A stretch of 64,000 nucleotides of DNA from Thermothelomyces thermophilus ATCC 42464 (GCF_000226095.1 NC_016477.1:310001-374000); one strand, 5' to 3'; positions 25,613 to 37,215 are shown, counted from the stretch's first letter. The notes: generated by a model from the letters alone, not told the origin. Translations and numbers: made by a program.

Positions 25613-26177
25613 TACTTTTCCTTTAAATTCGCTCTAAGGCTCTTACCAGCGAATTTGTAGCTAAAACCTTACTTATATTCCTTATAATGCCTAGCCTATT
25701 TAGCTCCATTATTACCTTTAGGTAAGGGCCGTTTCTTAGATACCTAATGCCTTTACTAGGCTTTTACCTTAATATCTAGTGTATCCTAGCCTATAAACTA
25801 TAATAGGTACTCTAGAACTAGCTCTAGATCTTTAGGCCTTAAACATTCGAATAGTAAGGGCCAAGTCTATTTGGCTAGATTATTATTAGGATAATACTAA
25901 TAAGCCTATCCTTTCTTGCCAACTTAGGTCAAGTATATCTCTTATATCTATACTAGCTTACTTAGCTTTGTCTTAGTCTAACTAGGCAATCGTTATATTA
26001 CTAGGGATACCTACTTGACTAGTTACTATTATTATAACCCTAAAGGTTTTCCTTATCCTTCTATAGCTATAACTTACTCTTCTACCTATTCTACTATATA
26101 CTAATAGATAGCTATCCTTAGCTTATAAGGATACTCGAGTACCTATTAAAGTAGCTAAGGTAGCCTAAGTCCCTTAA
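25613..26177 (-). pseudogene. Extra ORF of copy H, C-terminal segment
   Basis: This is the continuation of the frame that starts at 58004, separated by insertion D. It carries the basic Lys-rich end and runs into the H 3' LTR at 25612. The two H segments, without the 5-bp duplication, sum to 1,976 nt, exactly the G length to the same point. Bases 26173-26177 (CTTAA) are the target duplication. Confidence 0.6.
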
Positions 26178-26605
26178 TGTCACGGAAATATACATATAGA
26201 TACCACCTAAGCCATTGGCACAAACAGGCCAATCAAGCCGAAGGAATAATAGACTAATCAGGACAGGATCACGCTTAGCAAGAAATGATCCTAGCAGAGG
26301 ATCACTAGCTTATAACATAAGCTAGGTAAGCCAGTATAGAGGATCACCACGACTACTAGTAATCCTAGGATTATATATATATATAGATAGTTACTCGTTA
26401 CGGTAGACTCTAAGAGTTCACCAGTAATAGTAACCTACAATTACAATACTTATACCAAGCATTGCTAATTACTATAAGAGATAACTCTAGTATTGTTATA
26501 AACCCTTTAGCTTTACTAAATCCCTTAGATGACCTGCCTATTCGTCCCGCTCAATCTACCTTCGTCTAAACCCTTTCAGAAGTAGTCTAAGCTAGGTTTG
26601 TTACA
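26178..26605 (+). repeat. 5' LTR of element D (428 bp)
   Basis: It begins TGTCACGG and ends GTTACA, and pairs with 56161-56588; in the first 50 bases compared, all differences are transitions. U3 is 26178 to about 26373 and is unlike the U3 of B/F or C/E. A TATA-rich core promoter (26372-26385) starts the part shared with all other copies. Confidence 0.93.
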
Positions 26606-26675
26606 CGTTATTATCACTCCCTTTGTTCTATTATAGTTTAGAATAGAGGTAACTTCGACCTTAACATCGACATAG
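26606..26675 (+). promoter_or_regulatory. Self-complementary primer site and gag leader of element D
   Basis: GTTATTATCACT at 26607-26618 lies one base after the 5' LTR. Its complement AGTGATAATAAC resembles the LTR sequence AGTAATAGTAAC at 26423-26434 and the 3' LTR version with AGTGATAGTAAC, downstream of the TATA box. This layout is like Tf1-type self-priming. The gag start at 26633 reads ATA (ATG in C and B). Element C interrupts after 26675. Confidence 0.6.
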
Positions 26676-26851
26676 TATTACAAGCCAACCATATACCGCG
26701 ACCTAGTAGGGCGTAGCAGGCTAAATGAGCTACTAATTAAGAAGGGCATAGAGCAAGGCTAACATAGGATCGCTAGGGAGCGTAGGCTACTATAGGCAAA
26801 CAATTACTAAAAGGGAAAGATAGCAGAGGATAGCTAGCTACTAAAGGCAAT
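26676..26851 (+). repeat. 5' LTR of element C, left part (U3)
   Basis: It starts TATTACAAGCC (ancestral TGT...) and matches 41454 onward. It is broken at 26851 by element B; GCAAT (26847-26851) is the duplicated target, repeated as GTAAT at 34460-34464. Confidence 0.92.
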
Positions 26852-27299
26852 TGTAACGAACCCAACTCAGACTTCTTCTGAAAGGGTCCAGACGGAGGTA
26901 GATTGGGCGGGACAAGCAGGCAGGTTGTCTGAGGGATTCGGTGAAGCCAAAGGGTTCACAACAACACTTAGAGTTATCTCTCACAATAATCAACAATACT
27001 CGGTATAAGTACTGTGATTGTAATTGTTACTACTAGCAAACTCCTAGAGTCTACTATAACGAGTAACTAGCTAGCTATATATATACAATTGTCTGTCCTT
27101 CTTCAATAGTTATCACTAGTACCACTTCTCCTTTTACTTCGTGATTTTGCGTTGTCGACGGTAATATGTTATTATTATTAGTGAAGACCTTAGTCTTGGC
27201 GGTAATAATCTTCTGATTGGTCTATCGAGTGATTGGCTGTCGGAATGTCCCGCGTCCTGGCTGCAGCCTGCCAGGCCGCCTATGTGCTTATTCGTGATA
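26852..27299 (-). repeat. 3' LTR of element B (448 bp)
   Basis: On the plus strand it begins TGTAACGAACCC and ends TTCGTGATA. The part from 26852 to about 27087 (U5, R, TATA) is shared with C, D and E. The rest, to 27299, is the B/F-type U3. Confidence 0.94.
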
Positions 27300-27352
27300 C
27301 GATGCCCCTCCTTTAAGGCTTTCGACCTAAAAGCCTTCTTAGGCTATAAATA
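27300..27352 (+). promoter_or_regulatory. PPT, inverted repeat and antisense TATA element of B
   Basis: The minus strand reads a purine-rich plus-strand primer (AAAGGAGGGGCATCG) directly before the 3' LTR. Next to it an inverted repeat, GGCTTTCG-ACC-TAAAAGCC (27317-27335), is conserved in all five copies. TATAAATA at 27345-27352 lies 72 bp before the antisense ATG and is the likely core promoter of that gene. Confidence 0.6.
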
Positions 27353-27423
27353 GCGCTAATAACCCTTCGCTTGTAAGTACTGTATTCTTCCTATTTCTAC
27401 ATCGTAGTTACTATATTGATAAA

Positions 27424-27650
27424 ATGCCGGTAGAGAAACGGAAGTCGCATTCTGCACGTTACTATGCTTCCCTTGCTTAGAATATTGCTAAGAACGGTTT
27501 TGTTGTTATACCTTGCTCTTGGTGTATGTCTTAAGGTCTTGTCTGCAAAATGATCGTACGTATAAAGCGTTATAAGGCCTATATTCGTTGAGGTCGTTCT
27601 TACGATGGCTCTAGCATCCTGCTTTCTTCCTATAAGCTTGTCTCCTTTCC

Positions 27651-27681
<31 letters not shown>

Positions 27682-28098
27682 GTGTAATTCCTAATGTTCG
27701 TTCTAGTAGATTGCATTCTCTAGGAGCAGCATCATATCAAGGATACTAAATGTCATGCTGAACTTAAGCTAGATAAATCCTAATACCGTCTAGAAGAAGC
27801 CTAATACGAGTTGTCCGAAAAGCTTATACGGCTCTAGCGTCTTCGTCAGCAGAAGGAGTTTTTAGTAGAGAAAGGTGCCGATATAGTGGCGTGTAGTTTA
27901 TTGACCTTAGACGAGTTAGAGGCGATTAAGTAGTAAGAGCGGCAAGAGGCGCCTGCTATGCCTTTGTTAGAGATTAATGATGCTGCCGATACTGTCGACT
28001 AGGGCGTCGTCTTTGATTCTGTCCTAGGTTTTCCTTTGGTCGATCTAGATTCTGCTAGTAGAACTATTCTAGTTTCTTAGGGTAATTTAGGTTTTTAA
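27424..28098 (+). pseudogene. Antisense gene of element B: Zn2Cys6-like plus coiled coil
   Basis: It lies opposite to gag-pol, starts 125 bp inside the 3' LTR and ends antisense to the chromodomain end of pol. The ATG at 27424 is intact. Exon 1 is 27424-27631; a phase-1 intron, 27632-27706, has donor ATAAGC (ancestral GTAAGC), a run of 27 T, branch CTAAT at 27691 and acceptor TTCTAG; exon 2 is 27707-28098 with a conserved TAA. That gives 199 codons. Residues about 40-65 have Cys spacing x2, x6, then x8 with Cys decayed to Tyr, as in fungal Zn(II)2Cys6 DNA-binding domains. Exon 2 codes a basic Leu/Arg/Glu coiled coil. Stops are TAG/TAA plus one TGA from CGA. Role inferred: DNA-binding regulator; not proven. 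Confidence 0.78.
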
Positions 28099-31000
28099 CT
28101 AGTTCCTATAAGTTATCTTCTAGTCTAAAATCAAGCCATTTAACTAGGTATTATAGTTCCCTATTAATAATATATAAATCTAGAATTTCTTCGACGTCCT
28201 ATTCTTCTTCCTTATCTTCTGCTTCGATGTGCGTAGCAACCTTAGCGTTTTTCGGTGCTAGTTTAAGAAGCGAAATATGAAAAACATCTATCTATAGTCG
28301 TATAGATAACAGTAACGATAGTCGATAGTTAGATATTAAAATTCGTTCCTTAATAATAAAGGGTCTAACCTTCTTAAAGTCTAGCTTTATACTTAGTCGT
28401 TTGGTTCGCAAGTTTTATATAATTAGGTAGACTTTGTCTCCCCTCTCTAGGCAAGGTCCCTCGAGCCTGTGTTTGTCATAGTAGTTCTTCATTCTAGTTT
28501 TGACAAACTCGAGTTCCTTCTTAAGCTTCTCGTATAATACGTACATCTGTTCTACTTTGGCTACTGCTCTTGGCACTGTGACCTCTGGTCCTTGCCTAAG
28601 GTCTGCTTCGTATCTGTAGTTCGTGAAGAACGGTGTGACTTTGGTCGTTTTCGTTAGCGTCGTATTATAAGCGAGTTATATTATTAGTAACAGTATAACC
28701 TAGTCATCTTACTAGTAATTAACGTAAAAGTAGAGGTACTACTTAATAACTTGGTTTAGTCGCTCCGTTTATCTGTTAGTCTATAGGTAATATGCCGTTA
28801 ATAGCTTGCTATTAATGCCTAATCGTTACATTAACGCTTGCCAGAACTTTAACGCGAACTTGGTGTCTCTGTTGGTAATCCATTCTTGCAGCCAAGCATA
28901 TACTGATGCAACTTGCCGATAGATTACGTCTGCTAGCTGTTTAGCTGTCTATGACTCCTTATAGGGAAAGAAGTATACCCATTTAGTTAGGCAATCTACT
29001 ATAGTAAGAGTACTATTGTAGATTACTCCTGTAGCTATGTCCTTAGATTCTAGCAGCTTTGTAATAAAGTCTATCGTAACTAAGCTCCATGGTTTGTCAG
29101 CTGTTAGTAGTGGTTAAAGTAGCCTATATAGCTTATATCGTGCCGTTTTGCTTCGATTGCAAATATCGTAGTTCCGTACGACTTCCTTAACCCGTGCCGT
29201 TAACTATAGAAAGTCGTAGTATCTCTTGACTTATACAATAGTCTTTATAACTCCTTTATATCCTCCGAGTTTTGATTTATAGAGTTCTCAAATCATTCGC
29301 AGCTATTGATCTTTGTTATAGATATACGCTTTACCTCGGTACTAGAGTTTCCTATCTTTTTCTTCTACTCCGTTAGGTACCACTAGTCTAGGTACTACTT
29401 GATACTATGCCTCGTTAATCCTTTCCTCTCGAAAGATTGCATAGTATTCTAGGAACGAGTCAAGTAGATCATCTTCTACAGGTGTCTGCGTTTCGTAATG
29501 TAACGTCCCGTCTGTTCGTTCCTTAAATAATGGTGGTGTTATTCCCGTTTGTCCTTTCGTATAATCCGTTCGTCGGCTTAAAATGTCTGCTCGTACATTT
29601 TCTTTGCCCTTCTTATAACGGATCTCGAAGTTAAATTCTGCGAGGAATTCTACCTATCGTATTTATTGTCCGTTAAGTTCTTTCGTTGTTATAAAATATC
29701 GTAAATTCTTATAATCTGTATACACTTATACTGGTTTAATCGTACCACTAAGGTATAGTCGCCATTCCTTAAAAGCTTTGACAATTGTAAGTAGTTCCTT
29801 GTTATAAATTGGATAATTAAGACGTAGTCTATCGAGCTTCTTAGAAAAGAAGGCTATAGGATATAGCTTCCCTTGTTTGTCTCGTTATCCTAATTATCCT
29901 CCGATAGCGTAGTCTAAAGCGTCCGTTTCTACCTTAAATGGCTTGTTAGGGTCTGGTAGCACTAGTACTAGGTCTTTAGTAATGGCGTCACGGATCTATA
30001 TAAATGCTTGCTTATATTACTCTTCCCATTAGAATTTAGCGTTCTTCTTAGTAAGTTCGTATAAAGGTCGTACGATCGCTCTAAAGTTCCTAATGAACAT
30101 CCGGTAGAAGTTCGTAAATCCGATGAAACTTCGTACTTCTGTAACTGACATCGGTTATAGCTAATTCTTAATAGCTTTAACCTTTAAAGGTTCTATCCGG
30201 ATTTATCTGGGGGATATTTCGTATCCTAGAAACACTATTTTCCTAACATAGAATTCGCTCTTTTCCTTATTAACTAATAGTTTATATATATATAGCGTGT
30301 CTAATACTACTTTTACGTACTTCCGGTGTTTATCTATCGTCTTAGAGAAGATAAGTATATCGTCGAGATAATATACTGTAAATTTGTCGAGAAAGGGTCG
30401 GATAGCTTAATCAATCAGGGCTTGGAACGTTACTAGCGCGTTTGTAAGTCTGAATAGCATGACGAGGTACTTACAGTAGCTATAGGGTATCCTAAAGGCC
30501 ATTTTCTACTCGTCGCTTTCTTTGATCCGTATATAGTTATAGGCCGATAGCAAGTTAAGACACGTAAAATATTAGGCTCCTGCTAACTGATCCCAGAGCC
30601 GTGAGATTAGCGGTAATAGGTATCGGTTTTTCACAGTCTGTTCGTTAAGTTACCGATAGTCGACGTATAACTATAGCTTTCCGTCTTTCTTAGGCATAAA
30701 TAGGATTAGGTAGCCTGCTAGCGATGTCGATAGGCAGATATGTCCTCTTCGAAGGTTCTCCTCCAAATATCGCTTAAGTTCTTTATTCTATGTCTAGCTC
30801 GTATAGTAAATCTTAAAAAACTTTAATCGTACTCCTTCCTTAAGCTTAATCTCGTGATCCTATAGGCCATATTCTGGTAATCCTTCTAGATGCTTCGGTT
30901 CGAATGCTAGGTATCCTTCGTATTCTTTTGGTACTTCCCTAGTCTTGTCTTATCTCTCGGTTTTCTAATAGTATATAAACTTGGTCCCATCTATAGCGAT

Positions 31001-31650
31001 GCTAGTGATTTCTCCTGTCTTAGCCTACTACTCTAATTACAGTGCTCCGCATTTATCAATAAAGAGAACAGCTATTAGCAGTTTAGCTTATTCCTCTTAT
31101 CGCGATATTGATATCGTTATACTACCTCTTCTAGAGTCCGTAGTAGTCTGCCTGCCACTGTCCGTCTCTTATAGTAGATCTGTAGGACATGCCTTTCTCT
31201 AAGTATCGTCTGCTCGCGATCCTTGCGTGCTCCCTATCTCGCTAGTCAAATACGACTCCGTTCGGGGTTATAGGTAGCTACCATTCTTCTAGCTAATGTC
31301 TAGGTTATAATCTTCATGCTATAGTAACCCTAATATTATATCTTTGTCATTGCCTATATCTATAATACTAAATACGATTATTATAGTCTTCCCTACTATA
31401 GTGATATCAATCGGTTTGGTCTCTTTATATACCTATTATATCGGAAATGGCCCTTTGATTATGCCATACTTCTGCTTCATTCTCTAGGGTATCTATAGCT
31501 AATTTACAAGTGTTAGCAAAATCAGGTTCATCTCTGCTCTACTGTCCACTAGTACGAGCATTTCGTGCTATTTCCACTATACTGTTATCTATAGTCGCTT
31601 ATCTTGCTGCTGTCGTCTAAAGATTGCGGCAATTTCCCATGTTTCTGCCA
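28090..31650 (-). pseudogene. pol: Pol of element B, RT active-site box intact
   Basis: Order, right to left: protease near 31523-31575, with the catalytic Asp-Ser-Gly changed to Asp-Ser-Arg; RT with the Val-Asp-Tyr motif near 30640-30670 and an intact Tyr-Leu-Asp-Asp at 30354-30377; RNase H about 29650-29960; integrase about 28620-29480 with the C-terminal GPF module near 28360; chromodomain about 28095-28235. The frame is -1 relative to gag and overlaps its end. Stops are former Gln/Trp codons. The chromodomain end overlaps the antisense gene tail-to-tail. Confidence 0.85.
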
Positions 31651-33984
31651 GGAGGTCTCGGTATAGTGGTCTCTTGCGCCAGTCCCTCCTATACTACGCT
31701 ACTACTTGCCGCTACGTAGGCGTTAATGGTTTCCGGGCCCCTCGAAGGGCCCTAACCCGTTTCCTAGGTCAGTGCTGACCTCTCCGGTTGTTCGGCTAAT
31801 AGCAGCTTTATCGATTGTGCTTATTTCTATAAGCTATTAGGTGCTTACGGCTTCCTACTATTAGGTCTGTTCTACTTTCTATCGTACGTGCTATAGCTTT
31901 ATCTAAAGCTCCCGAATTTGTAATTTCTTTTCGTCCACGTAATAGAGGCAATCGTTACTCTAGCACAAGTCCTATATGTCTCGTCCGGTTCCGTAGTGCC
32001 TAGGCCAGGCTCGTTTTAGGACTACTATAATGCTTTCTAGGTTTCGGGCTTCGATTTCCTAGAGTAATTCGGCCGCTCTGTTTCCTGCATCGTAGACCTA
32101 TTCCATAGGGTACAAGCCTCCGTCCCTGTTTTCCTATCAGGTCAGCCAGTGATTGTTTTCGAATTTGTTACAGAAGTGATATCGGCATTCGTATACCACA
32201 CACTAGAACTAAGGTACTTGCGTATATGCCTTATATTAAGGGTACAGTCGTATAGCGTTGCCTAGGAGGTATTAGAATTCTTTTCCGAATCCTTCCTACT
32301 GTACGTAGGCTATAGGTACTCTAATGCTAAGATAAGAGTACTTCTTCTAGTAGCTTTCCTACGTATGCTCGTCTTTCCCGTGGTTTGCTCGTATAAACTA
32401 GTATTCTAGGTTCTACACGTCGTTACTAAGTTACTAATCGTCAAGGTACTTAGCATAGCTATCAGGCCTATCATATGTCACAGGCTATTCTCCTTTGATA
32501 GCTTCTACAATACGTCGGAGTTCCCTTATCTCGTCCCTTATTCTATCGCTCTACTAGGTAAGTCGAATCAAGCGTTCATCCCATTCATGCAGTTCCATAT
32601 TAAGCTGGAAAACTTCGTTACGGTACTATTTGATTCGTTCCTAGAGGAATAGAACATTAGGTCTAGGTCTTTCGATTCCTTAGGTGTCGGTTATCCACGA
32701 TCTATCCTACCTCTACATAACTATAAAACCCTACTACCTCAAGGCTAGGAGAATCAAAATTAGCAGTACATACTCTCCTACTATATCCTATTCAGCAAGA
32801 CCTGTCTCTAGATCTATAGTGACCAGTTCGGAGTATAGTGCTTATTCGTCTTCACCGTTGCCGTCGTGTCCGAGACTGTCCGCGTCACTGCCCTTGTCTT
32901 CGTAGCTCGTAGCCGTTACTTCGATGACGTCCTTAGTAGTTTCGTCGATAGCCGTAATTTCCTTCCCAAGGGCTAGTTTCCATTCTTTCTTTAGGCTTCG
33001 GCATTCTCGCTTATAGTGCCCTTTCTTTTTATAGTTATAGTAGGTAACATTAGACTTGTCTTTGGTTATCTTCTTCTAGTCCTGCTTCTACGCTATATCT
33101 ATATCTATAGCTCTAGGGTACATCCCGTACGAGGTACTGACATATACTCGCTTTTTCTTGTCATTAGCCTTAACCGTGGTTCCGTTTATTTGACCTTGTT
33201 TCTGCTGCTCTTATACATAGAGTCGATCATCGATCCTAATAGCCTGTGTGATATATTTATCTAGAGTTTCAGGCCGATCGTACTTATATAGCTTGTCCTT
33301 AACCTTTTCCTTTAGGCCATTATAAAACAATTATATTAATGCCTTATCATTAAGCTAAGACTTGAGCATGTCCTGTCTGAACTATGCGGCATAGGAGGCT
33401 ATTAACTTGGTCTGTCGGAGATTAGCGAGTCTTTCTTACGTATAAATCTTCTCGTCTTTATCGCTAAAAACCTTCTAAAGCTCTTCTTCGAAACGGTTAT
33501 AAGATCGGAAGACTACCCGTATAAACGCGTCTCGATCGTCTTCCTCTTCCTCTATAAGATAGTCGTTTTACGTAGGCTCAAACCATCTAAGTACCTTGCC
33601 CTCTAGTCTTATAGCTACGTAGAGGACTTTGGCTTTATTATCTGGAAACTTGTCATCATTAAGCCGGAAGTAGGATTAGAGGTTTATCAGGAATCCTATA
33701 AGATCCTCCTTAGTTCCTCTATATTTGCCAGGTAGTTCAATCTTAATACGCTTCGCTTTAGCGCCCTCGAGTGCCTCGATTTTGGTATAAGCCTTGTTAA
33801 CTAACTTCTACAAGTACTTTTCGCGGTTCTCGAGTTCCTTGATTCGAGCTTGAGTAGCCTTGTCTCTCTGGTCCAACTCCTAGATCCGCTACTAGAGTTA
33901 ACTAAGCTAAGCGAGCAACTATTCGGCCGTAACGTTAGTAGCTATATCGATGTCGAGGTCGAAGTCACCTCCGTTCTAAACCAT
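31590..33984 (-). pseudogene. gag: Gag of element B
   Basis: The ATG at 33984 is preserved. An N-terminal Gln/Leu-rich helix is followed by a retrotransposon capsid domain (about 33100-33780). A CCHC zinc knuckle at about 33000-33050 has Cys changed to Tyr but keeps Gly and His. About 480 further codons follow the knuckle before the protease frame, unusually long for gypsy Gag. The end overlaps pol in the -1 frame. It would form the virus-like particle. Confidence 0.8.
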
Positions 33985-33996
33985 AATAGAACAAAG

Positions 33997-34011
33997 GGAG
34001 TGGTAATAACA
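33997..34011 (-). promoter_or_regulatory. Primer-binding site of element B
   Basis: Minus-strand TGTTATTACCACTCC follows the 5' LTR directly. Its complement AGTGGTAATAAC resembles the LTR sequence AGTAGTAACAAT downstream of the TATA box, allowing for transitions. This suggests self-priming; no TGG-type tRNA site is seen. Confidence 0.55.
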
Positions 34012-34459
34012 TGTGACGAACCTAACTCAGACTTCTTCTGAAAGGGTCTAGACGGAGATAGATTAGGCGGGACAAGTAGGCAGGTTGTCTAAGGGATTCG
34101 GTAAAGCTAAAGGGTTTATAATAATACTTAGAGTTGTCTCTTATAGTAATTAACAATGCTTGGTATAAGTACTGTGATTGTGATTGTTACTACTGGCGAA
34201 CTCCTAGAGTCTACTATAACGAGTGATTAGCTAGCTATATATATATAATTGTCTGTCCTTCTTTAATAATTATCACTAATACTACTTCTCCTTTCACTTT
34301 GTGATTCTACGTTGTTGACGGTGATATGTTATTATCACTAGTGAAGACCTTAGTCTTGGCGGTGATAATCTTCTGATTGGTCTATCGAGTGATTGGCTGT
34401 TAGAATGTCCCGCGTCCTGGCTGCAGCCTGCTAGGCCGCCCATGTGCTTATTCGTGATA
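34012..34459 (-). repeat. 5' LTR of element B (448 bp)
   Basis: On the plus strand it begins TGTGACGAACC and ends TTCGTGATA. It has the same length as the partner at 26852-27299. The duplicated target GTAAT follows at 34460-34464. Confidence 0.94.
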
Positions 34460-34745
34460 GTAATCTTAGGGCAGGCTAGAAGGGGACTATAAGCGACCGA
34501 TAGAAGTATATATATATATAAATAATCACTCGTTATAGTAGACTCTAGGAGTTTACTAATAATAGTAACCTAACCTATAATTACAATACTTATACTAAGC
34601 ATCGCTAACTATTATAAGAGATAACTCTAATGTTATTATAAACCCTTTAGCTTTACTAAATCCCTTAGACGACCTATACGCTTGTCTTGCTTAATTTACC
34701 TCCGTCTAAACCCTTTTAGAAGAAGTCTAAGTTAGGTTCGTCATA
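34460..34745 (+). repeat. 5' LTR of element C, right part (U3 end, R, U5)
   Basis: It continues 26676-26851 after removal of B. Bases 34460-34464 repeat the B target site. A TATA tract lies at about 34508-34522 and the LTR ends TTCGTCATA at 34745. The joined LTR is 457 bp, equal to 41454-41910. Confidence 0.92.
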
Positions 34746-34760
34746 CGTTGCTATCACTCC
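34746..34760 (+). promoter_or_regulatory. Self-primer binding site of element C
   Basis: GTTGCTATCACT at 34747-34758 begins one base after the 5' LTR. It is a perfect 12-nt complement of AGTGATAGCAAC at 41723-41734 in the 3' LTR, about 40 bp downstream of the TATA tract, where the transcript would begin. This is the arrangement of Tf1/sushi-type elements, which prime minus-strand synthesis with their own RNA 5' end. Confidence 0.7.
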
Positions 34761-34772
34761 CTTTGTTCTATC

Positions 34773-37215
34773 ATGGCTTAGAACAGAGGTAATTTCGACC
34801 TTAACATCGATATAGCTACTAACGTTATAGCTAAATAGCTGCTTGCCTAGCTTAGTTAACTCTAGTAGTAGATCTAAGAGTTAGACTAGAGAGATAAGGT
34901 TGCTTAAGCTCGGATTAAGGAACTTGAGAACGGCGAAAAGCACTTGTAGAAGCTAGTTAACAAGGCCTATATTAAAATCAAGGCACTCGAAGGCGCTAAA
35001 GCGAGCCGCATCAAGATTAAACTACCTAGCAAATATAGAGGAACCAAGGAAGATCTCGTAGGATTCCTGACGAACCTCCGATCCTACTTCTGGCTTAATG
35101 ACGACAAGTTTCTAGACGATAAAGCTAAAGTCCTCTATATAGCTACGAGACTAGAGGGCAAGGTACTTAGATAGTTTAAGCCTATATAGAACGACTATTT
35201 CATTAAGGAAGATAAAGACAACCGAGATATATTTATATAGGCAGTCTTTCGATCCTATAACCGTTTTAAAGAAGAGCTTTAGAAGGTTTTTAGCGACAAA
35301 GATAAGAAGATTTATATATAAGAAAGACTTGCTAATCTCTAATAGACTAAGTTAGTAGCCTCCTATACTATATAGTTTAAACAGGACATACTTAAGTCTT
35401 AGCTTAGCGATAAGGCGTTAATATAACTATTCTATAATAGCTTAAAGGAAAAGGTCAAAGATAAGCTATATAAGTATAACCAGCCTAAGACCCTAGATAA
35501 ATATATTATATAGGCTATTAAAATCGATAATCGACTCTATATATAAGAGTAATAGAAACAAGGTTAAATAAATAGAACTATAGCTAAGGCTAACGATAAG
35601 AAAAAATAGGCATATGTTAGTACCTTATATAGGATATATCCTGGAGCTATAGATATAGATATAGCATGGAAGTAGGACTAGAAGAAGATGACCAAAGACA
35701 AGTCTAATGTTACCTACTATAACTACGGAAAGAAAGGACATTATAAACGAGAATACTAAAGCCCGAAGAAAGAGTAGAAAATAGTCCCTAAAAAGGAAAT
35801 TACGGTTATCGACAAAACTACTAAGGATGTTATCGAAGTAATAGCTATAAGCTACAAAGATAGGGATAATAATATAGATAGTCTCGGATACGATAGTAAT
35901 AATAGAGATAAACAAGCACCGTACTCTAAACTAGTCACTATAGACCTAGAGATAGGTCTTGCTAAATAGGATATAGTAGGAGAGTATATACCACCAATTT
36001 CGATTCTCCTAGCCTTGAGGTAGTAGGGTTTCATAGTCATATAGAGGTAGGATAGATCGTAGATAACCAATACCTAAGGAATCGAAAGACCCGGACCTAA
36101 TGTTCTATTCCTCTAGGAACGAATCAAATAGTATCGTAACGAAGTTTTCCGGCTTAATATAGAACTACACGAACAGGATAGACGCCTAATTTAACTTGCC
36201 TAGTAGAGTAATAAGATAAGGGACGAGATAAGGGAACTCCGACGTATCGTAGAAACTATTAGAGGGGAATAGTCTGTGACATATAATAGGCCTGATAGCT
36301 ACACCGAGTATTTTGACGACTAGCAACTTAGCTATAATATATAGAACCCTAAGTACTAGTTTATACGTGTAAACCGCAGAAAAGATAAGCGTACGTAGGA
36401 AAGCTATTAGAAGAAATACTCCTACCTTAGCATTAGAGTATCTATAGTCTACATATAATAGGAAGGATTTGGGAAAGAGTTCTAATACTTCCTAGGTAAC
36501 GCTACGTAACTATACCCTCGACATAAGGCATATATATAAGTGCCCTAGTTCTAGTGTATAGTATACGAATGCTAATACTACTTTCGCGACAAATTTGAAA
36601 ATAATCACTAGCCGACCTAATAAGGAAATGAGGATAAGAGCCTCTACTCTATAGAATAGGTCTATAATGTAGGAAACAGAGTGGCTAAATTGCTTTGGAA
36701 GATCGAAGCCCGTGATCTAGAAGGTATTATAATAGTTCTAAAACGAGCCTAGCCTAGGTATTACAGAATAGGACGAGATATATAGGACTTATACTAGAGT
36801 AACGATTACCTCTACCACATAGACAAAAAGAAATCGCGGATCTGGGAACTTCAGATAAAGCTATAGTATATATAACGAAAAGTAAAACAGACCTAATAGT
36901 AGGAAGCTACAAGCACTCGATAGCTTATAGAAATGAGTATGATCGACGAAGCTACCATTAGCCAAATAATTAAAGAGGTTAATACTAACCTAGGAAATAG
37001 GTTAGGGCCCTTTAAGGGGCCCGAAAACCATTAACGCCCGTATAGCGGCAAGTAGTAGCGTAGTATAGGAGGAACTAGCGTAAGAGACCACTATATTAAG
37101 ACCTCCCGGTAGAAATATAGGAAATCGCTACAATCTTTAGACGACGGCGGCAAGATAAGTAACTATAGATAATAGCATAATAGAGATAGCACGAAATGCT
37201 CGTACTAGTAGATAG
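34773..37215 (+). pseudogene. gag: Gag of element C
   Basis: The ATG at 34773 is intact. The capsid domain lies at about 34985-35600. The zinc knuckle at about 35717-35758 keeps Gly and His but all three Cys are Tyr. A long region after the knuckle (35760-37200) includes a coiled-coil segment near 36100-36260, and the frame remains readable (TAR only) to about 37215. Pol begins in the -1 frame inside this end. The total is about 810 codons, long for the family. Confidence 0.78.

Larger units (their letters stand above)
26852..34459 (-). mobile_element. Element B: complete chromovirus in the 5' LTR of C
   Basis: It is 7,608 bp with two 448-bp LTRs (26852-27299 and 34012-34459) and target duplication GCAAT/GTAAT. 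It runs right to left: 5' LTR, gag from 33984, pol, a tail with a gene on the opposite strand, PPT, 3' LTR. It is the innermost insertion and is less RIP-damaged: CpA and TpG are still frequent and the RT Tyr-Leu-Asp-Asp box is intact. LTR and antisense gene are of the same type as F. Confidence 0.95.

Noticed and set aside
27653-27679. T run as the poly(A) tail of a LINE or retrocopy
   Set aside because: It occurs at the same place in B and F inside a predicted intron, with no target duplication or LINE sequence next to it.
30981-33264. Short open frames on the plus strand inside element B (near 30981, 32684, 33016)
   Set aside because: They lie antisense to gag-pol and recur only as mirror shadows in the other copies (for example 51652, 53355, 53687 in E and 35625, 37555, 44655 in C/D). 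They show no domain, intron or start conservation, unlike the gene at the 3' end.
34746-34760. tRNA primer-binding site
   Set aside because: There is no TGG start and no recognisable tRNA 3' end; complementarity to the LTR explains it better.
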